From Pseudorhodoferax sp047601025 (GTDB taxonomy: Bacteria; Pseudomonadota; Gammaproteobacteria; Burkholderiales; Burkholderiaceae_C), in assembly GCF_047601025.1 (NCBI RefSeq), contig NZ_JASGJZ010000001.1:1240001-1304000 (forward strand): a stretch of 64,000 nucleotides of DNA. Reading direction: 5' to 3'. Position numbers and translations under genes: made by a program. This document shows, piece by piece, positions 27,001-34,740 of the stretch; positions within the stretch are counted from its first letter, which is position 1; each line of letters opens with the position of its first letter. The notes under the pieces are model-generated. The model ran no database searches, was not told where the DNA came from, and saw only the letters and a list, made by a program, of their open reading frames with translations.

Positions 27001-30000
27001 TGGTCGTCGAAGGCCCGCCCGGCACCGGCAAGAGCCAGACCATCGTGAACATGGTGGGCGACGCCATCGGCCGCCGCCAGAGCCTGCTGATCGTCTGCCA
27101 GAAGCACGCGGCCCTGGAGGTGGTGCACAAGCGCCTCGTCGCGGAAGGCCTGGGCAACCGGGTCGTCATGATCAACGACGTGAACAAGGACCGCAACCCG
27201 GTCATCAAGGCCGTGCGCGAGCAGGTGGAAGCCTTGCTGCGGCGCAAGACCGATCCTGCCGCCCCCATCCGCCGCAGCCGCCAGGAGACGGGCGCACGCA
27301 TCGAAGCGCTCGAAGGCGCCCTGGACCGCCATCACCTGGCCTTGCACCACATCGACGAACGGATCGGGGTGAGCTACCGCACGCTGCTGGGCGAACTGAT
27401 CCGGCTGGAATCGCCGAAGCCGCCGCTCGATGTGCCGGCGCTTCGGTCCAGGCTGGAGCGCCTGAACAGCGGTGAGCTGGCGACGCTGGAAGAAGAAATC
27501 GCACCCATCGTCAGGCATTGGCTGCCGGCCCGGATCGAAGGCAGCGCCCTGGCCCAGTTGCAGCCCTTCGCCGCCGATCCAGCCACCCTGGCCGACTTCG
27601 GCGATGCGTTCCAGGCGTTTGCGCAGGCCGAAGCGACTCGCTCAGATGAACTGGTCGCCCGGCAGGCAGGATTTGAAGTCGATGACCCCGCGCCGCACCG
27701 CCAGTGGCTCGCCACGCATGGGCGTCAATTCCTGGACCTGGCGGACGACGACCGTGCAAGACTGGCCCGTTGGCTCAGGCTCTTTCGCGCCCCCCCGGCG
27801 CCGCCACCTGCCCAGGAGATCATGGACGCGCTGGGCCGCGTGCGTGACACGCTCGCGGCCTGCTCGATCGAGCACCACGACCTGCGGCTGTCGCCGGTCT
27901 TGTGCCGCATGCCCACGGACGCGCTGGAGCAGCTGCGGAATCGGGCCGCCGAGGCCATGCCGACGGCCAGCATCCTGGCGCGACTCAACCCGATGCGCTA
28001 CCTGCGCAAGCGCCGCCTGCAGGCCTTTCTGGTGGTCGCAGGCGACATCGCCTCCCCCGCCCGCATCGACGCGCTGCTGGCTGCGACGCAGCTGGAATTG
28101 CAGTTGCGCCCGCTGCGCACCTCGCTGCAAAACCTGCATGTCCAGCTGCAGTTACCGGAAGTCGGTCAGGACGCCGTTCTCGATTTGGCGCCGACGGTGG
28201 CTGGAACACTGCACGCGCTGCAGCGCATCGCCCTTCTGGCGTCGCACCTGGCCGCGGCCCCCTGGCCGGACGCGCTGGACAAGACCGCCCTGCTCGGTTC
28301 GCGCGAGGCGTTCCTGCGGCTCTATGCCGAATACGACAGCGCCTTTGCCCGCTGCGAGATGCGTGCGTCGAGCCAAGCGGCCTTGCAGCGGCTGGACAGC
28401 TGGATGCAACCCGATTGGCTCGCCGCCTGCGCGCAGGCCATCGCCCGCAACGAGACCGCAGCGGGCCTGGTGCGGCCGATCCAGGCGGCCCTGCCGACCT
28501 TGGCGGCGTACCAGCATTTCCGCGGGCGGGCTGCACGCCTGAGCGAGGAAGCGCTCGCGATCCTGGGCATTCTTCGCACCAAGGAAGCCCAACTGGCAGC
28601 CCTGCCCGCCCCGGAACTCGAGGGCGAGGTCCGGCGCCTGGTCAATCGGGAGGCCCGGCTGGGATGGAAACGCGCGATCGAGCAGGCCACGCCGGAACTG
28701 GTGATCGAGCGCGAGGAACTGGAGGCCAAGGTCTCCCACCTGGCCGCATTGGACGAGCAGATGCGCACACTCAACCGCCAGTTGCTGCGGGAGGACTATG
28801 ACCTGGCGGCGATCCGTCCGCTCAAGGAATGGGAGGACATCACGCGCCTGACCGGCCAGCGCGCCCGGCGCCTGCGCGAGTTCATCGAGTCGGGCGCCGG
28901 CCTAGGGCTGATGGCCCTCAGGCCGGTCTGGCTGATGAACCCGGACGTGGCGAGCCGGGTGCTGCCGCTGAAGGCGGCGCTCTTCGACACGATCATCTAT
29001 GACGAGGCCTCCCAGATGCCGGTCGAATACGCGCTGCCGTCGCTCTACCGGGCCCGCGTGACGGTGGTCAGCGGCGACGAGAAACAGATGCCGCCGACGG
29101 CGTTCTTCGCCAGCAAGGTGGAAAGCGACGAGGCGCAGGCTTTTGACGGCGAAGGGCCCGACGAGGATGCCACGGAGGAAGAACGCGAGACTTTCGACGA
29201 GACCTGGAACCGGCGCGAGATCAAGGACTGCCCGGACCTGCTCCAACTGGCGCGGACCAGCCTGCCCAACTCGCGGCTGCAGATCCATTACCGCTCCGCG
29301 TACCGCGAACTGATCAACTACTCGAACGCGGCCTTCTATGGCAACGACCTGAGCGTTCCGGTGCGCCACTCCGACAAGACCATCGCCTCGGTCCGGCCCA
29401 TCGAGATGGTCAGGGTCGACGGTGTCTACCAGGATCAGACGAACCCGGCGGAAGCCGAGCGGGTGGTCGACATCCTGGCGGAGCTCTGGAAGCAGCCCTA
29501 CGCGGACCGGCCGTCGGTGGGGATCGTGACCTTCAACCGCAGGCAGGCGGACCTGATCGAGGAGGCGCTGGAAGCGCGCGCCGAAATCGACGCCGATTTC
29601 AGGGCAGCCTACCGCCTGGAGAGCCAGCGCAACGAGGATGGCGAAGACATGGCGGTGTTCGTCAAGAACGTGGAGAACGTCCAGGGCGACGAGCGCGACG
29701 TGATCGTGTTCTCCTCGACATTCGGGCGCAACCAGCAAGGCACCTTCCGCCGCTTCTTCGGCGTCCTCGGACAAAAGGGCGGCGAACGCCGGCTCAACGT
29801 GGCCGTGACCCGCTCACGCCGCAAGATCTACATGGTGACGTCGATGCCCATCAACGACATCTCGGATGCCCTGGCCACGCGCCGCAAGCTGGCGACGCCG
29901 AGGGATTTCCTGCAGGGCTACATGGCGTACGCACGCAGCATCTCCTGCGGCGACTTCGCGAGTGCCCGAGCGCTGCTGTCGCACTGGGCGGCTCCCCGGC

Positions 30001-30362
30001 CCGAATCGGCCCAGGCCGGCCGGCACGCCGAAGACGGGTTCAGCCTGGCCGTGGGCGAGTATCTGAAGGCACTGGGGCGCACGGTGGCTGCGGCGACGGC
30101 GGACGATGCCTTCGGCCTGGATTTCGCGATCGAACACCCGTCGACCGGCCTGTTCGCCATTGGCATCGAATGCGATTCGCCGCGCCATGATCTGCTGCGG
30201 CAGGCCCGTGCGCGCGAGGTGTGGCGGCCGGCGGTGCTGCGCCGCGCCGTGCCGGTGATCCATCGGGTGTCGTCGCAAGGCTGGTACCACGACGGCGCTG
30301 CCGAGCGCCGCCGCCTGCAGGAAGCGATCGACAAGGCCATGGCACTGGGGGCATCGCAATGA
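24045..30362 (+). CDS. Zinc ribbon-pseudokinase-SF1 helicase-Vsr-like nuclease fusion protein
   Basis: 2105 residues, the operon's large effector candidate. Residues 5-28 contain C5, C8, C19 and C28, and residues 62-78 contain C62, H66, C75 and C78: two zinc ribbons. About 125-390 is a protein-kinase fold with HRD at 241-243, but the DFG position reads GGYG and no VAIK lysine is evident, so it is probably a pseudokinase. The SF1 helicase has Walker A GPPGTGKS at 990-997, DEAS at 1653-1656, GDEKQ at 1677-1681, NVQGDERD at 1878-1885 and RLNVAVTRSR near 1915-1925, with a long helical insertion between motifs I and II. The C-terminal 90 residues carry D2026 and IECDS (E2042, D2044), matching the MTES_1575/Vsr-type nuclease pattern. 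The ATG at 24045 sits in an ATGA overlap. Confidence 0.88.
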   Translation: MIRFCPNCATERPLFEMFCEGSVDGRRCDWSLAEVPIRPAGWRPAVVVPVQPPAPDEPPLTCTNGHAMDAGDLICAQCGADAAAIDGPAPQSDTTTGTPASWADDAPATTAPDAAAAPSGQETIIEGWRVLRQMSSTVGLRDRYLVEEADGERRGVLTLYHQGAEPDPSVYDALKRVSKAHVLDIFATGRWNERAYEVAEALTGGTLADLGIVATGPSAIRQIVYELGRALDALAEVGLRHRDLRPGTLLVRHRDPLDLVIGGYGSARLSEFDLDIVSPLEITRYTAPEAVAGGVAAASDWWSLGMVLLEQVTQGRCFEGIHHQAFLIHVLANGAPIPDDLDPATTMLLRGLLTRDRLKRWGWPQVQAWLDGKPIDLPAPTQEAERHHAGPAIALGGARYHAPRAYALAAAEAGNWEEAREQLLRSVVVSWAQDAGADASVLAGLRRVARHETLEEDFRLLAALKILNPEIPPIHRGDIVTPRWLLAHPLEAYALITGELPDLLDELGTESWLSQLKARAHAVRTRARHLAIELDEDSARIHLLSTSRAKLAAEWEARRRLLPDTEHHGLLGLMERRTLGEEDLIVLLSASIGQFRSCDALVEEARLLALANGVHQFSERAAQELVRWPRNEIMQAVAERTEGFARCANPAVNGWADDFRLERRIPIARALVLLSIPQAQWQALQKQAYVTQILDFFEKKIVSTVMRGPLVRMTIGKTTTRVDLAELRTPRMDPAALLDHLLQRNDRAIALDPAAFDAPESSVRARLQSLERHTQLHKRDTGIDGLYLGFPFLLTRDAKAGATTRIAPVLLWPARVHHELGSRGRVNIAFDSEREEVRLNPALEGLVGPESIVRWRKAVDELLGRSALRAADVIDALGNLATPRNRSLMALPNPKVQVPVRSMELECAAVLFHVTFIGQAIGEDIRQLKSIPSAGTGLETALRLNTETPPSNAALPTPREADRFFTVHSDPSQEEAVLRARAAPGLVVEGPPGTGKSQTIVNMVGDAIGRRQSLLIVCQKHAALEVVHKRLVAEGLGNRVVMINDVNKDRNPVIKAVREQVEALLRRKTDPAAPIRRSRQETGARIEALEGALDRHHLALHHIDERIGVSYRTLLGELIRLESPKPPLDVPALRSRLERLNSGELATLEEEIAPIVRHWLPARIEGSALAQLQPFAADPATLADFGDAFQAFAQAEATRSDELVARQAGFEVDDPAPHRQWLATHGRQFLDLADDDRARLARWLRLFRAPPAPPPAQEIMDALGRVRDTLAACSIEHHDLRLSPVLCRMPTDALEQLRNRAAEAMPTASILARLNPMRYLRKRRLQAFLVVAGDIASPARIDALLAATQLELQLRPLRTSLQNLHVQLQLPEVGQDAVLDLAPTVAGTLHALQRIALLASHLAAAPWPDALDKTALLGSREAFLRLYAEYDSAFARCEMRASSQAALQRLDSWMQPDWLAACAQAIARNETAAGLVRPIQAALPTLAAYQHFRGRAARLSEEALAILGILRTKEAQLAALPAPELEGEVRRLVNREARLGWKRAIEQATPELVIEREELEAKVSHLAALDEQMRTLNRQLLREDYDLAAIRPLKEWEDITRLTGQRARRLREFIESGAGLGLMALRPVWLMNPDVASRVLPLKAALFDTIIYDEASQMPVEYALPSLYRARVTVVSGDEKQMPPTAFFASKVESDEAQAFDGEGPDEDATEEERETFDETWNRREIKDCPDLLQLARTSLPNSRLQIHYRSAYRELINYSNAAFYGNDLSVPVRHSDKTIASVRPIEMVRVDGVYQDQTNPAEAERVVDILAELWKQPYADRPSVGIVTFNRRQADLIEEALEARAEIDADFRAAYRLESQRNEDGEDMAVFVKNVENVQGDERDVIVFSSTFGRNQQGTFRRFFGVLGQKGGERRLNVAVTRSRRKIYMVTSMPINDISDALATRRKLATPRDFLQGYMAYARSISCGDFASARALLSHWAAPRPESAQAGRHAEDGFSLAVGEYLKALGRTVAAATADDAFGLDFAIEHPSTGLFAIGIECDSPRHDLLRQARAREVWRPAVLRRAVPVIHRVSSQGWYHDGAAERRRLQEAIDKAMALGASQ

Positions 30363-31747
30363 GCGGGCCCAAGGTGGTACGGATCGTCACCCGCGAAGAG
30401 CGCCGGGCCCAATCCATCGCGATTGCAGGCCAATTGGAAAAGGCCCTGCACCGCTGGCGCACGGGCGCGCAGGCAGCCGGCGAACTGGATGAGGCCGAAC
30501 TGGCCGGCACGCTGGCGCGCCATCGGCAACTGCGTGCGATGCTCGACGCCGACGAGTTCAGCCACTTCAACCAGCAGGCGGGCCACGAGATCGCGTTCCT
30601 GGCGTCGGACCTGGAACAGCGGCGCGAGCGTGCGTCGGCCCGGCGTGCCAGCGAGCGCCTGGCCAAACGGCGCGCCGGCCAGAATGCCCGCACGCTGCTG
30701 CAGGCCCTGCAGGACAAAGGGGTGGCGGTAGATCCCCATGTCATGCAGATCCTGGAACGTGCCGCACGCGGCAAGGCGGAAGCGAAGGCCGCCGAAGCCG
30801 CGCTGGCGGCCGGTTTCCGCATGCTGGCGCCAGACGACGAGAAGACGCCCACCCTTTCGCAAGCGCACCGGGATCTGGCCGAGCGTCTCGCGACCGACGG
30901 CGTGGACCCGTCGTTCGCCCAATGGAAGGCGGCACAGGAAGCCCGGAAGCCGACAGCCGACGACGACCCGCGGATCGCATCGATCGGCCGGCAACTGGAA
31001 CTGCTGCGGCTTCTTGGCGACAACGCCATGGCCATCGACGCGTTCGAGCAGCGCCTGGATCGATGCCTGCAGGCGCCCCCGGACAGCCGGACGAGCATGC
31101 AGCTGGACAGCCTGGGCGTCGAACTCACGGCGGCGGTGCGCGACGCCCGGAGACTGGAAACGCTAGCCGGCGAGGCCGCAGCGGTCCTCGCCGAACTCTC
31201 GGCCCTGGGCGACGAGGCGGCGGCCCAGGTTGCATCGCAACTGCAGGCCGCGATCACCGGGCGCGATGGCTCGGCCATTCAGCAGGCGATCGACGCCGGC
31301 CGGGCCGCCATCGCCACCGCCGTGAAGGCCGCCGCCGCCCGCGCACGACGCGCGGCCGTGCTCCAGGGCCTGGCCAAGCTGGGCTATGCCGTCCATGAGG
31401 GCATGGAGACGGCCTGGGTGGAATCGGGGCGTGTCGTGATCCAGAAGCCGAGCCTGGACGGCTACGGCGTCGAATTCTCGGGCGCGCCCGACGCCGAGCG
31501 CCTGCAGGTGCGCACCGTCGCCCTGGCCCAGGAGCGCGACACCGCGCGCGATGCGGATGCCGAGCACCTGTGGTGCGGCGACTTCGCCAGGCTGAAGGAC
31601 GACCTGGCGCTGGCAGGCTCCAGCGTCGTCGTCGACAAGGCGCTGGGCGTGGGAGCCGTGCCGCTGAAGGTCGCGCCGGTCAACGGCGCCCATGCGTCCG
31701 GAAGGAGCGCCATGGCCGCCCCCCGGGTTTCCGGCCGCGCCGGCTGA
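30359..31747 (+). CDS. Uncharacterised helical protein, fourth gene of the AAA+/radical-SAM operon
   Basis: 462 residues; I do not recognise the family. It opens MSGPKVVRIVTREERRAQSI, then is mostly Ala/Glu/Arg-rich helix (about 20-330) with probable coiled coils. Residues about 337-430 switch to a beta-containing domain (LGYAVHEGMETAWVESGR, then VVIQKPSLDGYGVEF). There is no signal peptide or membrane segment. The ATG at 30359 overlaps the helicase stop (ATGA), the third such junction in the operon, so it is very likely a subunit or adaptor of the same complex. It ends 13 bases from the convergent nitroreductase-like gene. Confidence 0.75.
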   Translation: MSGPKVVRIVTREERRAQSIAIAGQLEKALHRWRTGAQAAGELDEAELAGTLARHRQLRAMLDADEFSHFNQQAGHEIAFLASDLEQRRERASARRASERLAKRRAGQNARTLLQALQDKGVAVDPHVMQILERAARGKAEAKAAEAALAAGFRMLAPDDEKTPTLSQAHRDLAERLATDGVDPSFAQWKAAQEARKPTADDDPRIASIGRQLELLRLLGDNAMAIDAFEQRLDRCLQAPPDSRTSMQLDSLGVELTAAVRDARRLETLAGEAAAVLAELSALGDEAAAQVASQLQAAITGRDGSAIQQAIDAGRAAIATAVKAAAARARRAAVLQGLAKLGYAVHEGMETAWVESGRVVIQKPSLDGYGVEFSGAPDAERLQVRTVALAQERDTARDADAEHLWCGDFARLKDDLALAGSSVVVDKALGVGAVPLKVAPVNGAHASGRSAMAAPRVSGRAG

Positions 31748-31760
31748 CCCGTTGCCGCCG

Positions 31761-32855
31761 TCACCCGGGCGGGCCGGTGCCGTCGTCCAACACCGCCGCC
31801 ACCTCCCGCCGCAGCGACATCGGCAGCGCCGGCCCGCGGCCGAAGCGCAGCACCAGGTCCGGCCGCAGGGCGGGCTCGCCCGCCACGGCGGCCAGCGCGG
31901 GGCGCAGGCCGGGCACTTCCACCGGCTGGTTCACGAAGGCCAGCCGCAGGCCGAGCGCCGTGGCCTGCAACGCGAACTGCTGGCAGGCGCGGCCGAGCTG
32001 CCACCAGTGCGGCGGGTCGGCGCGCTCGGCCAGGAACACGGCGATGCCGGCGGACGAATCGACCTGGCGGGCGTAGCGCGCGTTCTCCGCCGCGGCGCCG
32101 AAGAAATGCTCGAAGGCCAGCCGGCCCAGCGCGTCCGGCAGCACCGGGCGGCCTGCGGTGGCCGCGAACAGGCCGTCGCCCGACGCCAGCGCGTGGCGCG
32201 GGTTGAAGCGCAGCCAGGCCCGCAGTTCGCGCAGGAAGGCGGCGTCGGCCATCTGCGCGGCGTTGCCGGCCACCACCAGATCGCGGATGCGGCCGATGCG
32301 CGGCCGGTCGGCCAGCAGCACGCAGCGCACGCCCGGCCAGGCCGCCGCGCGCTCCAGCAGCGCCAACTCGGCCGCGGGCAGCGGCCGGCCGTCGTAGACC
32401 GTGCGCGTGCTCTGGCGCTGCGCGATGGCCGGCAGCAGCGGATGCCGGCGCGCCGGGCCCGGTGCGTATTCGTAGCGCAGGCCGCCCGGCATCGGCACCA
32501 GTTCGCCCGGGTGCCCGGTGGCCGCGGCGGCGATGGCGAAGTTCTGCGCCGCGCAGCCCAGGCTCACGTGCAGGTGGTGGTCGTCCGGATCGACGGCCGG
32601 CGTGCGGCGCGTGGGATCCGGCAGGATCTCGACGGCACCCGGTCGCAGCCTGAAGCGCCAGGGCTGGGTGTTGTGGCTGTTGGCCGCCAGCGTCGCCAGG
32701 CGGATGGCCTCGTGCAGATGCGGCGCCGCGATCGGCGCGCGCAAGCGCTGCGCCCGGGCCGCGTAGCCGGCCATCGAGCCGGTCACGCGGCGCCAACCGG
32801 CCGCGGCCAGCAGCGCGCCCGCGCCGCCGCCGATGAACAGGGTTCGATACCGCAT
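31761..32855 (-). CDS. Nitroreductase-like protein of the Acg (FMN-binding) type
   Basis: 364 residues. The stretch LATLAANSHNTQPWRFRL is the FMN-phosphate/nitroreductase motif, and the doubled layout resembles the Acg subgroup of nitroreductases. A hydrophobic N-terminus (MRYRTLFIGGGAGALLAAAG) may be a signal or membrane anchor. Acg proteins may sequester flavin rather than reduce nitro compounds, so catalytic activity is uncertain. The ATG at 32855 lacks an obvious Shine-Dalgarno. It is convergent with the AAA+ operon and lies 103 bases downstream of trpE. Confidence 0.8.
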   Translation of the reverse strand: MRYRTLFIGGGAGALLAAAGWRRVTGSMAGYAARAQRLRAPIAAPHLHEAIRLATLAANSHNTQPWRFRLRPGAVEILPDPTRRTPAVDPDDHHLHVSLGCAAQNFAIAAAATGHPGELVPMPGGLRYEYAPGPARRHPLLPAIAQRQSTRTVYDGRPLPAAELALLERAAAWPGVRCVLLADRPRIGRIRDLVVAGNAAQMADAAFLRELRAWLRFNPRHALASGDGLFAATAGRPVLPDALGRLAFEHFFGAAAENARYARQVDSSAGIAVFLAERADPPHWWQLGRACQQFALQATALGLRLAFVNQPVEVPGLRPALAAVAGEPALRPDLVLRFGRGPALPMSLRREVAAVLDDGTGPPG

Positions 32856-32925
32856 GCGCGCATTGCAGCGCGGATGCCGGCGCCGCGCCTTGATGCGCGT
32901 CAGGACGGTCGCGGCGCGGCGCGGG

Positions 32926-32957
32926 CGGCCCGGCGGCGCAGCCGGCGGGCCGGGCCG
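32926..32957 (-). terminator. GC-rich hairpin directly after trpE
   Basis: A perfect 9-bp GC stem (32926-32934 with 32949-32957) begins two bases after the trpE stop. No U-run follows on the minus strand, so it may act as a Rho-assisted or I-shaped terminator, or simply protect the trpE mRNA 3' end. It would help isolate trpE from the nitroreductase-like gene. Confidence 0.4.
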
Positions 32958-32958
32958 C

Positions 32959-34461
32959 TTACTCCAGGCCCTCTTCCACCAGCTCGCTCGCCCGCAGCAG
33001 CGCCCGGGCCTTGGCCTCGGTTTCCTTCCACTCCAGCTCGGGCACCGAGTCGGCCACCACGCCGGCGGCGGCCTGCACGTGCAGCGTCTGGTCCTTGATC
33101 ACGCCGGTGCGGATGGCGATCGCCACGTCCATGTCGCCGGCGTAGCTGATGTAGCCGCAGGCACCGCCGTACAGGCCGCGCTTGGTCGGCTCCAGCCGGT
33201 CGATCAGCTCCATCGCGTGCACCTTGGGCGCGCCGGTCAGCGTGCCGGCCGGGAAGGTGGCGCGCAGCACGTCCATGTTGGTCATCCCGTCCTTCAGGAT
33301 GCCCTCGACGTTGCTGACGATGTGCATCACGTGGCTGTAGCGCTCGACGGCGAAGGCCTCGGTGACCTTGACGCTGCCGATCTTGGCGATGCGGCCGATG
33401 TCGTTGCGCGCCAGGTCGATCAGCATCACGTGCTCGGCGCGCTCCTTGGGGTCGTTGACGAGCTCGACCTCGGCCGCCTTGTCCTGCTCGACCGAGGCGC
33501 CGCGCGGCCGCGTGCCGGCCAGCGGGCGGATCGTGACCTTCTGCTCGCCGGCCTCGGTGACCTCCTGGCGCACCAGGATCTCGGGCGAGGCCCCGACCAC
33601 GTGGTGGTCGCCCATGTCGTAGTAGTACATGTAGGGGCTGGGGTTCAGCGAGCGCAGCGCGCGGTACAGCGACAGCGGCGACTCGGTGTAGCGCTTGCTG
33701 ATGCGCTGGCCGACCTGCACCTGCATGAAGTCGCCGGCGGCGATCAGCTCCTTGGCGTGCGCCACCGCCTTCAGGTAGTCGGCCTTGGCAAACGGGCGCT
33801 CGGCCGGGTGGGCCTGGGTCGGCCGGACCTGCGGCGCGCTGACCGAGTAGCGCAGCTTGTCCTTCAGCTCGCGCAGCCGGCGCTTGGCGTTGGCATAGGC
33901 CTCGGGCTGGCGCGGGTCGGCGTAGACGATCAGGTACAGCTTGCCCGACAGGTTGTCGATGACGGCCAGCTCCTCGCACTGCAGCAGCAGGATGTCGGGG
34001 CAACCGAGCTGGTCGGGCGGGCAGCTGCGCTCCAGCTTCTTCTCGATGTAGCGCACCGCGTCGTAGCCGAAGTAGCCGGCCAGCCCGCCGCAAAAGCGCG
34101 GCAGCCCGGGCCGCAGCGCGACCTTGAAGCGCTGCTGGTAGGCCTCGATGAAGTCCAGCGGGTTGCCGGTGGCGGTCTCGACCACCTGGCCGTCGGTCAC
34201 GACCTCGGTGCGGGCGGCGTCGCCGAAGCCGCTGGCGCGCAGCAGCGTGCGCGCCGGCAGGCCGATGAAGCTGTAGCGGCCGAAGCGCTCGCCCCCGACC
34301 ACGGATTCGAGCAGGAAGCTCAGCTTGCCGCCACCCTGGGTGTGGGCGAGCTTGAGGTACAGCGAGAGCGGGGTTTCCAGATCGGCGAAGGCCTCGACGA
34401 TCAGCGGGATGCGGTTGTAGCCGTCCTTGGACAGGCTCTTGAATTCCAGTTCAGTGATCAC
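32959..34461 (-). CDS. trpE: Anthranilate synthase component I
   Basis: 500 residues. With TrpG it makes anthranilate from chorismate. The N-terminal feedback-inhibition motif LLES is present in KLSFLLESVVGG. The catalytic blocks include VVGASPEILVR, IRPLAGTRPRGA and LARNDIGRIAKIGSVKV, and the C-terminal AAAGVVADSVPELEW region is complete. The start is GTG at 34461 (VITELEFKSL), matching the family N-terminus. It is preceded by a Trp leader peptide and attenuator. Its usual partners trpG, trpD and trpC are not downstream but beyond the inserted plus-strand operon. Confidence 0.98.
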   Translation of the reverse strand: MITELEFKSLSKDGYNRIPLIVEAFADLETPLSLYLKLAHTQGGGKLSFLLESVVGGERFGRYSFIGLPARTLLRASGFGDAARTEVVTDGQVVETATGNPLDFIEAYQQRFKVALRPGLPRFCGGLAGYFGYDAVRYIEKKLERSCPPDQLGCPDILLLQCEELAVIDNLSGKLYLIVYADPRQPEAYANAKRRLRELKDKLRYSVSAPQVRPTQAHPAERPFAKADYLKAVAHAKELIAAGDFMQVQVGQRISKRYTESPLSLYRALRSLNPSPYMYYYDMGDHHVVGASPEILVRQEVTEAGEQKVTIRPLAGTRPRGASVEQDKAAEVELVNDPKERAEHVMLIDLARNDIGRIAKIGSVKVTEAFAVERYSHVMHIVSNVEGILKDGMTNMDVLRATFPAGTLTGAPKVHAMELIDRLEPTKRGLYGGACGYISYAGDMDVAIAIRTGVIKDQTLHVQAAAGVVADSVPELEWKETEAKARALLRASELVEEGLE

Positions 34462-34479
34462 AGCGTGCTTTCGGGGAAG

Positions 34480-34567
34480 AAGGCGCCGGTGGGGGCGCCT
34501 TGCGGTCGACCGGAGCCCTTGCGCGCGGCATCCGCGAAGGGCGCGGGCGCACGGCGCTGCGCCGTGC
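34480..34567 (-). promoter_or_regulatory. trpE attenuator (terminator and competing hairpins)
   Basis: Downstream of the leader peptide the minus strand has two clear structures. A terminator-like hairpin is formed by AAGGCGCC (34501-34494) and GGCGCCTT (34487-34480) around CCCACC, followed by CTTCCCC; it ends 19 bases before the trpE GTG. An earlier near-perfect palindrome, GCACGGCGCTGCGCCGTGC on the plus strand (34549-34567), begins three bases after the leader stop codon and could act as the pause or antiterminator element. Ribosome stalling at the Trp codons would shift pairing, as in classical trp attenuation. The exact 1:2, 2:3 and 3:4 partners were not modelled. Confidence 0.7.
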
Positions 34568-34569
34568 AA

Positions 34570-34653
34570 TCAGGTGCGGTGCGTCCTCGGCTTGCGCCAG
34601 GGCCAGGCTCCCCGGCCCGCGCAAGCGATCGACCTGATGCTGTGAATGGACAT
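34570..34653 (-). CDS. trpL: Tryptophan leader peptide with Trp-Pro-Trp
   Basis: A 27-residue frame, ATG at 34653 to TGA at 34570-34572. It encodes MSIHSIRSIACAGRG, then AWPW, then RKPRTHRT. Two Trp codons at residues 17 and 19 in such a short peptide, just upstream of trpE and of an attenuator-like hairpin, are the signature of a trp leader. The ATG lies only about two bases after the predicted transcription start, so translation would be almost leaderless, as reported for some other proteobacterial trpL genes. It is not a fragment of a larger gene. Confidence 0.75.
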   Translation of the reverse strand: MSIHSIRSIACAGRGAWPWRKPRTHRT

Positions 34654-34661
34654 GGCCGGCG

Positions 34662-34690
34662 AGTGTAGCAAACGCACTTCCGGCGAACCG
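34662..34690 (-). promoter_or_regulatory. Candidate promoter of trpL-trpE
   Basis: On the minus strand the sequence TGCTACACT gives an extended -10 element (TACACT at 34667-34662). No strong -35 lies at the usual distance (TTCGCC or GGTTCG nearby). The predicted start is near 34655, just upstream of the trpL ATG. An extended -10 can compensate for a weak -35. Confidence 0.5.
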
Positions 34691-34740
34691 GCCCGGCGCC
34701 CGCTGCGCGCGCAGGCCGGGAACGGCCCCTGCGTCGCGTG

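Noticed and set aside
21070..31760. Island ends marked by direct repeats, an integrase or a tRNA attachment site
   Set aside because: I found no matching repeats, integrase or tRNA at either boundary; insertion is argued only from gene order.
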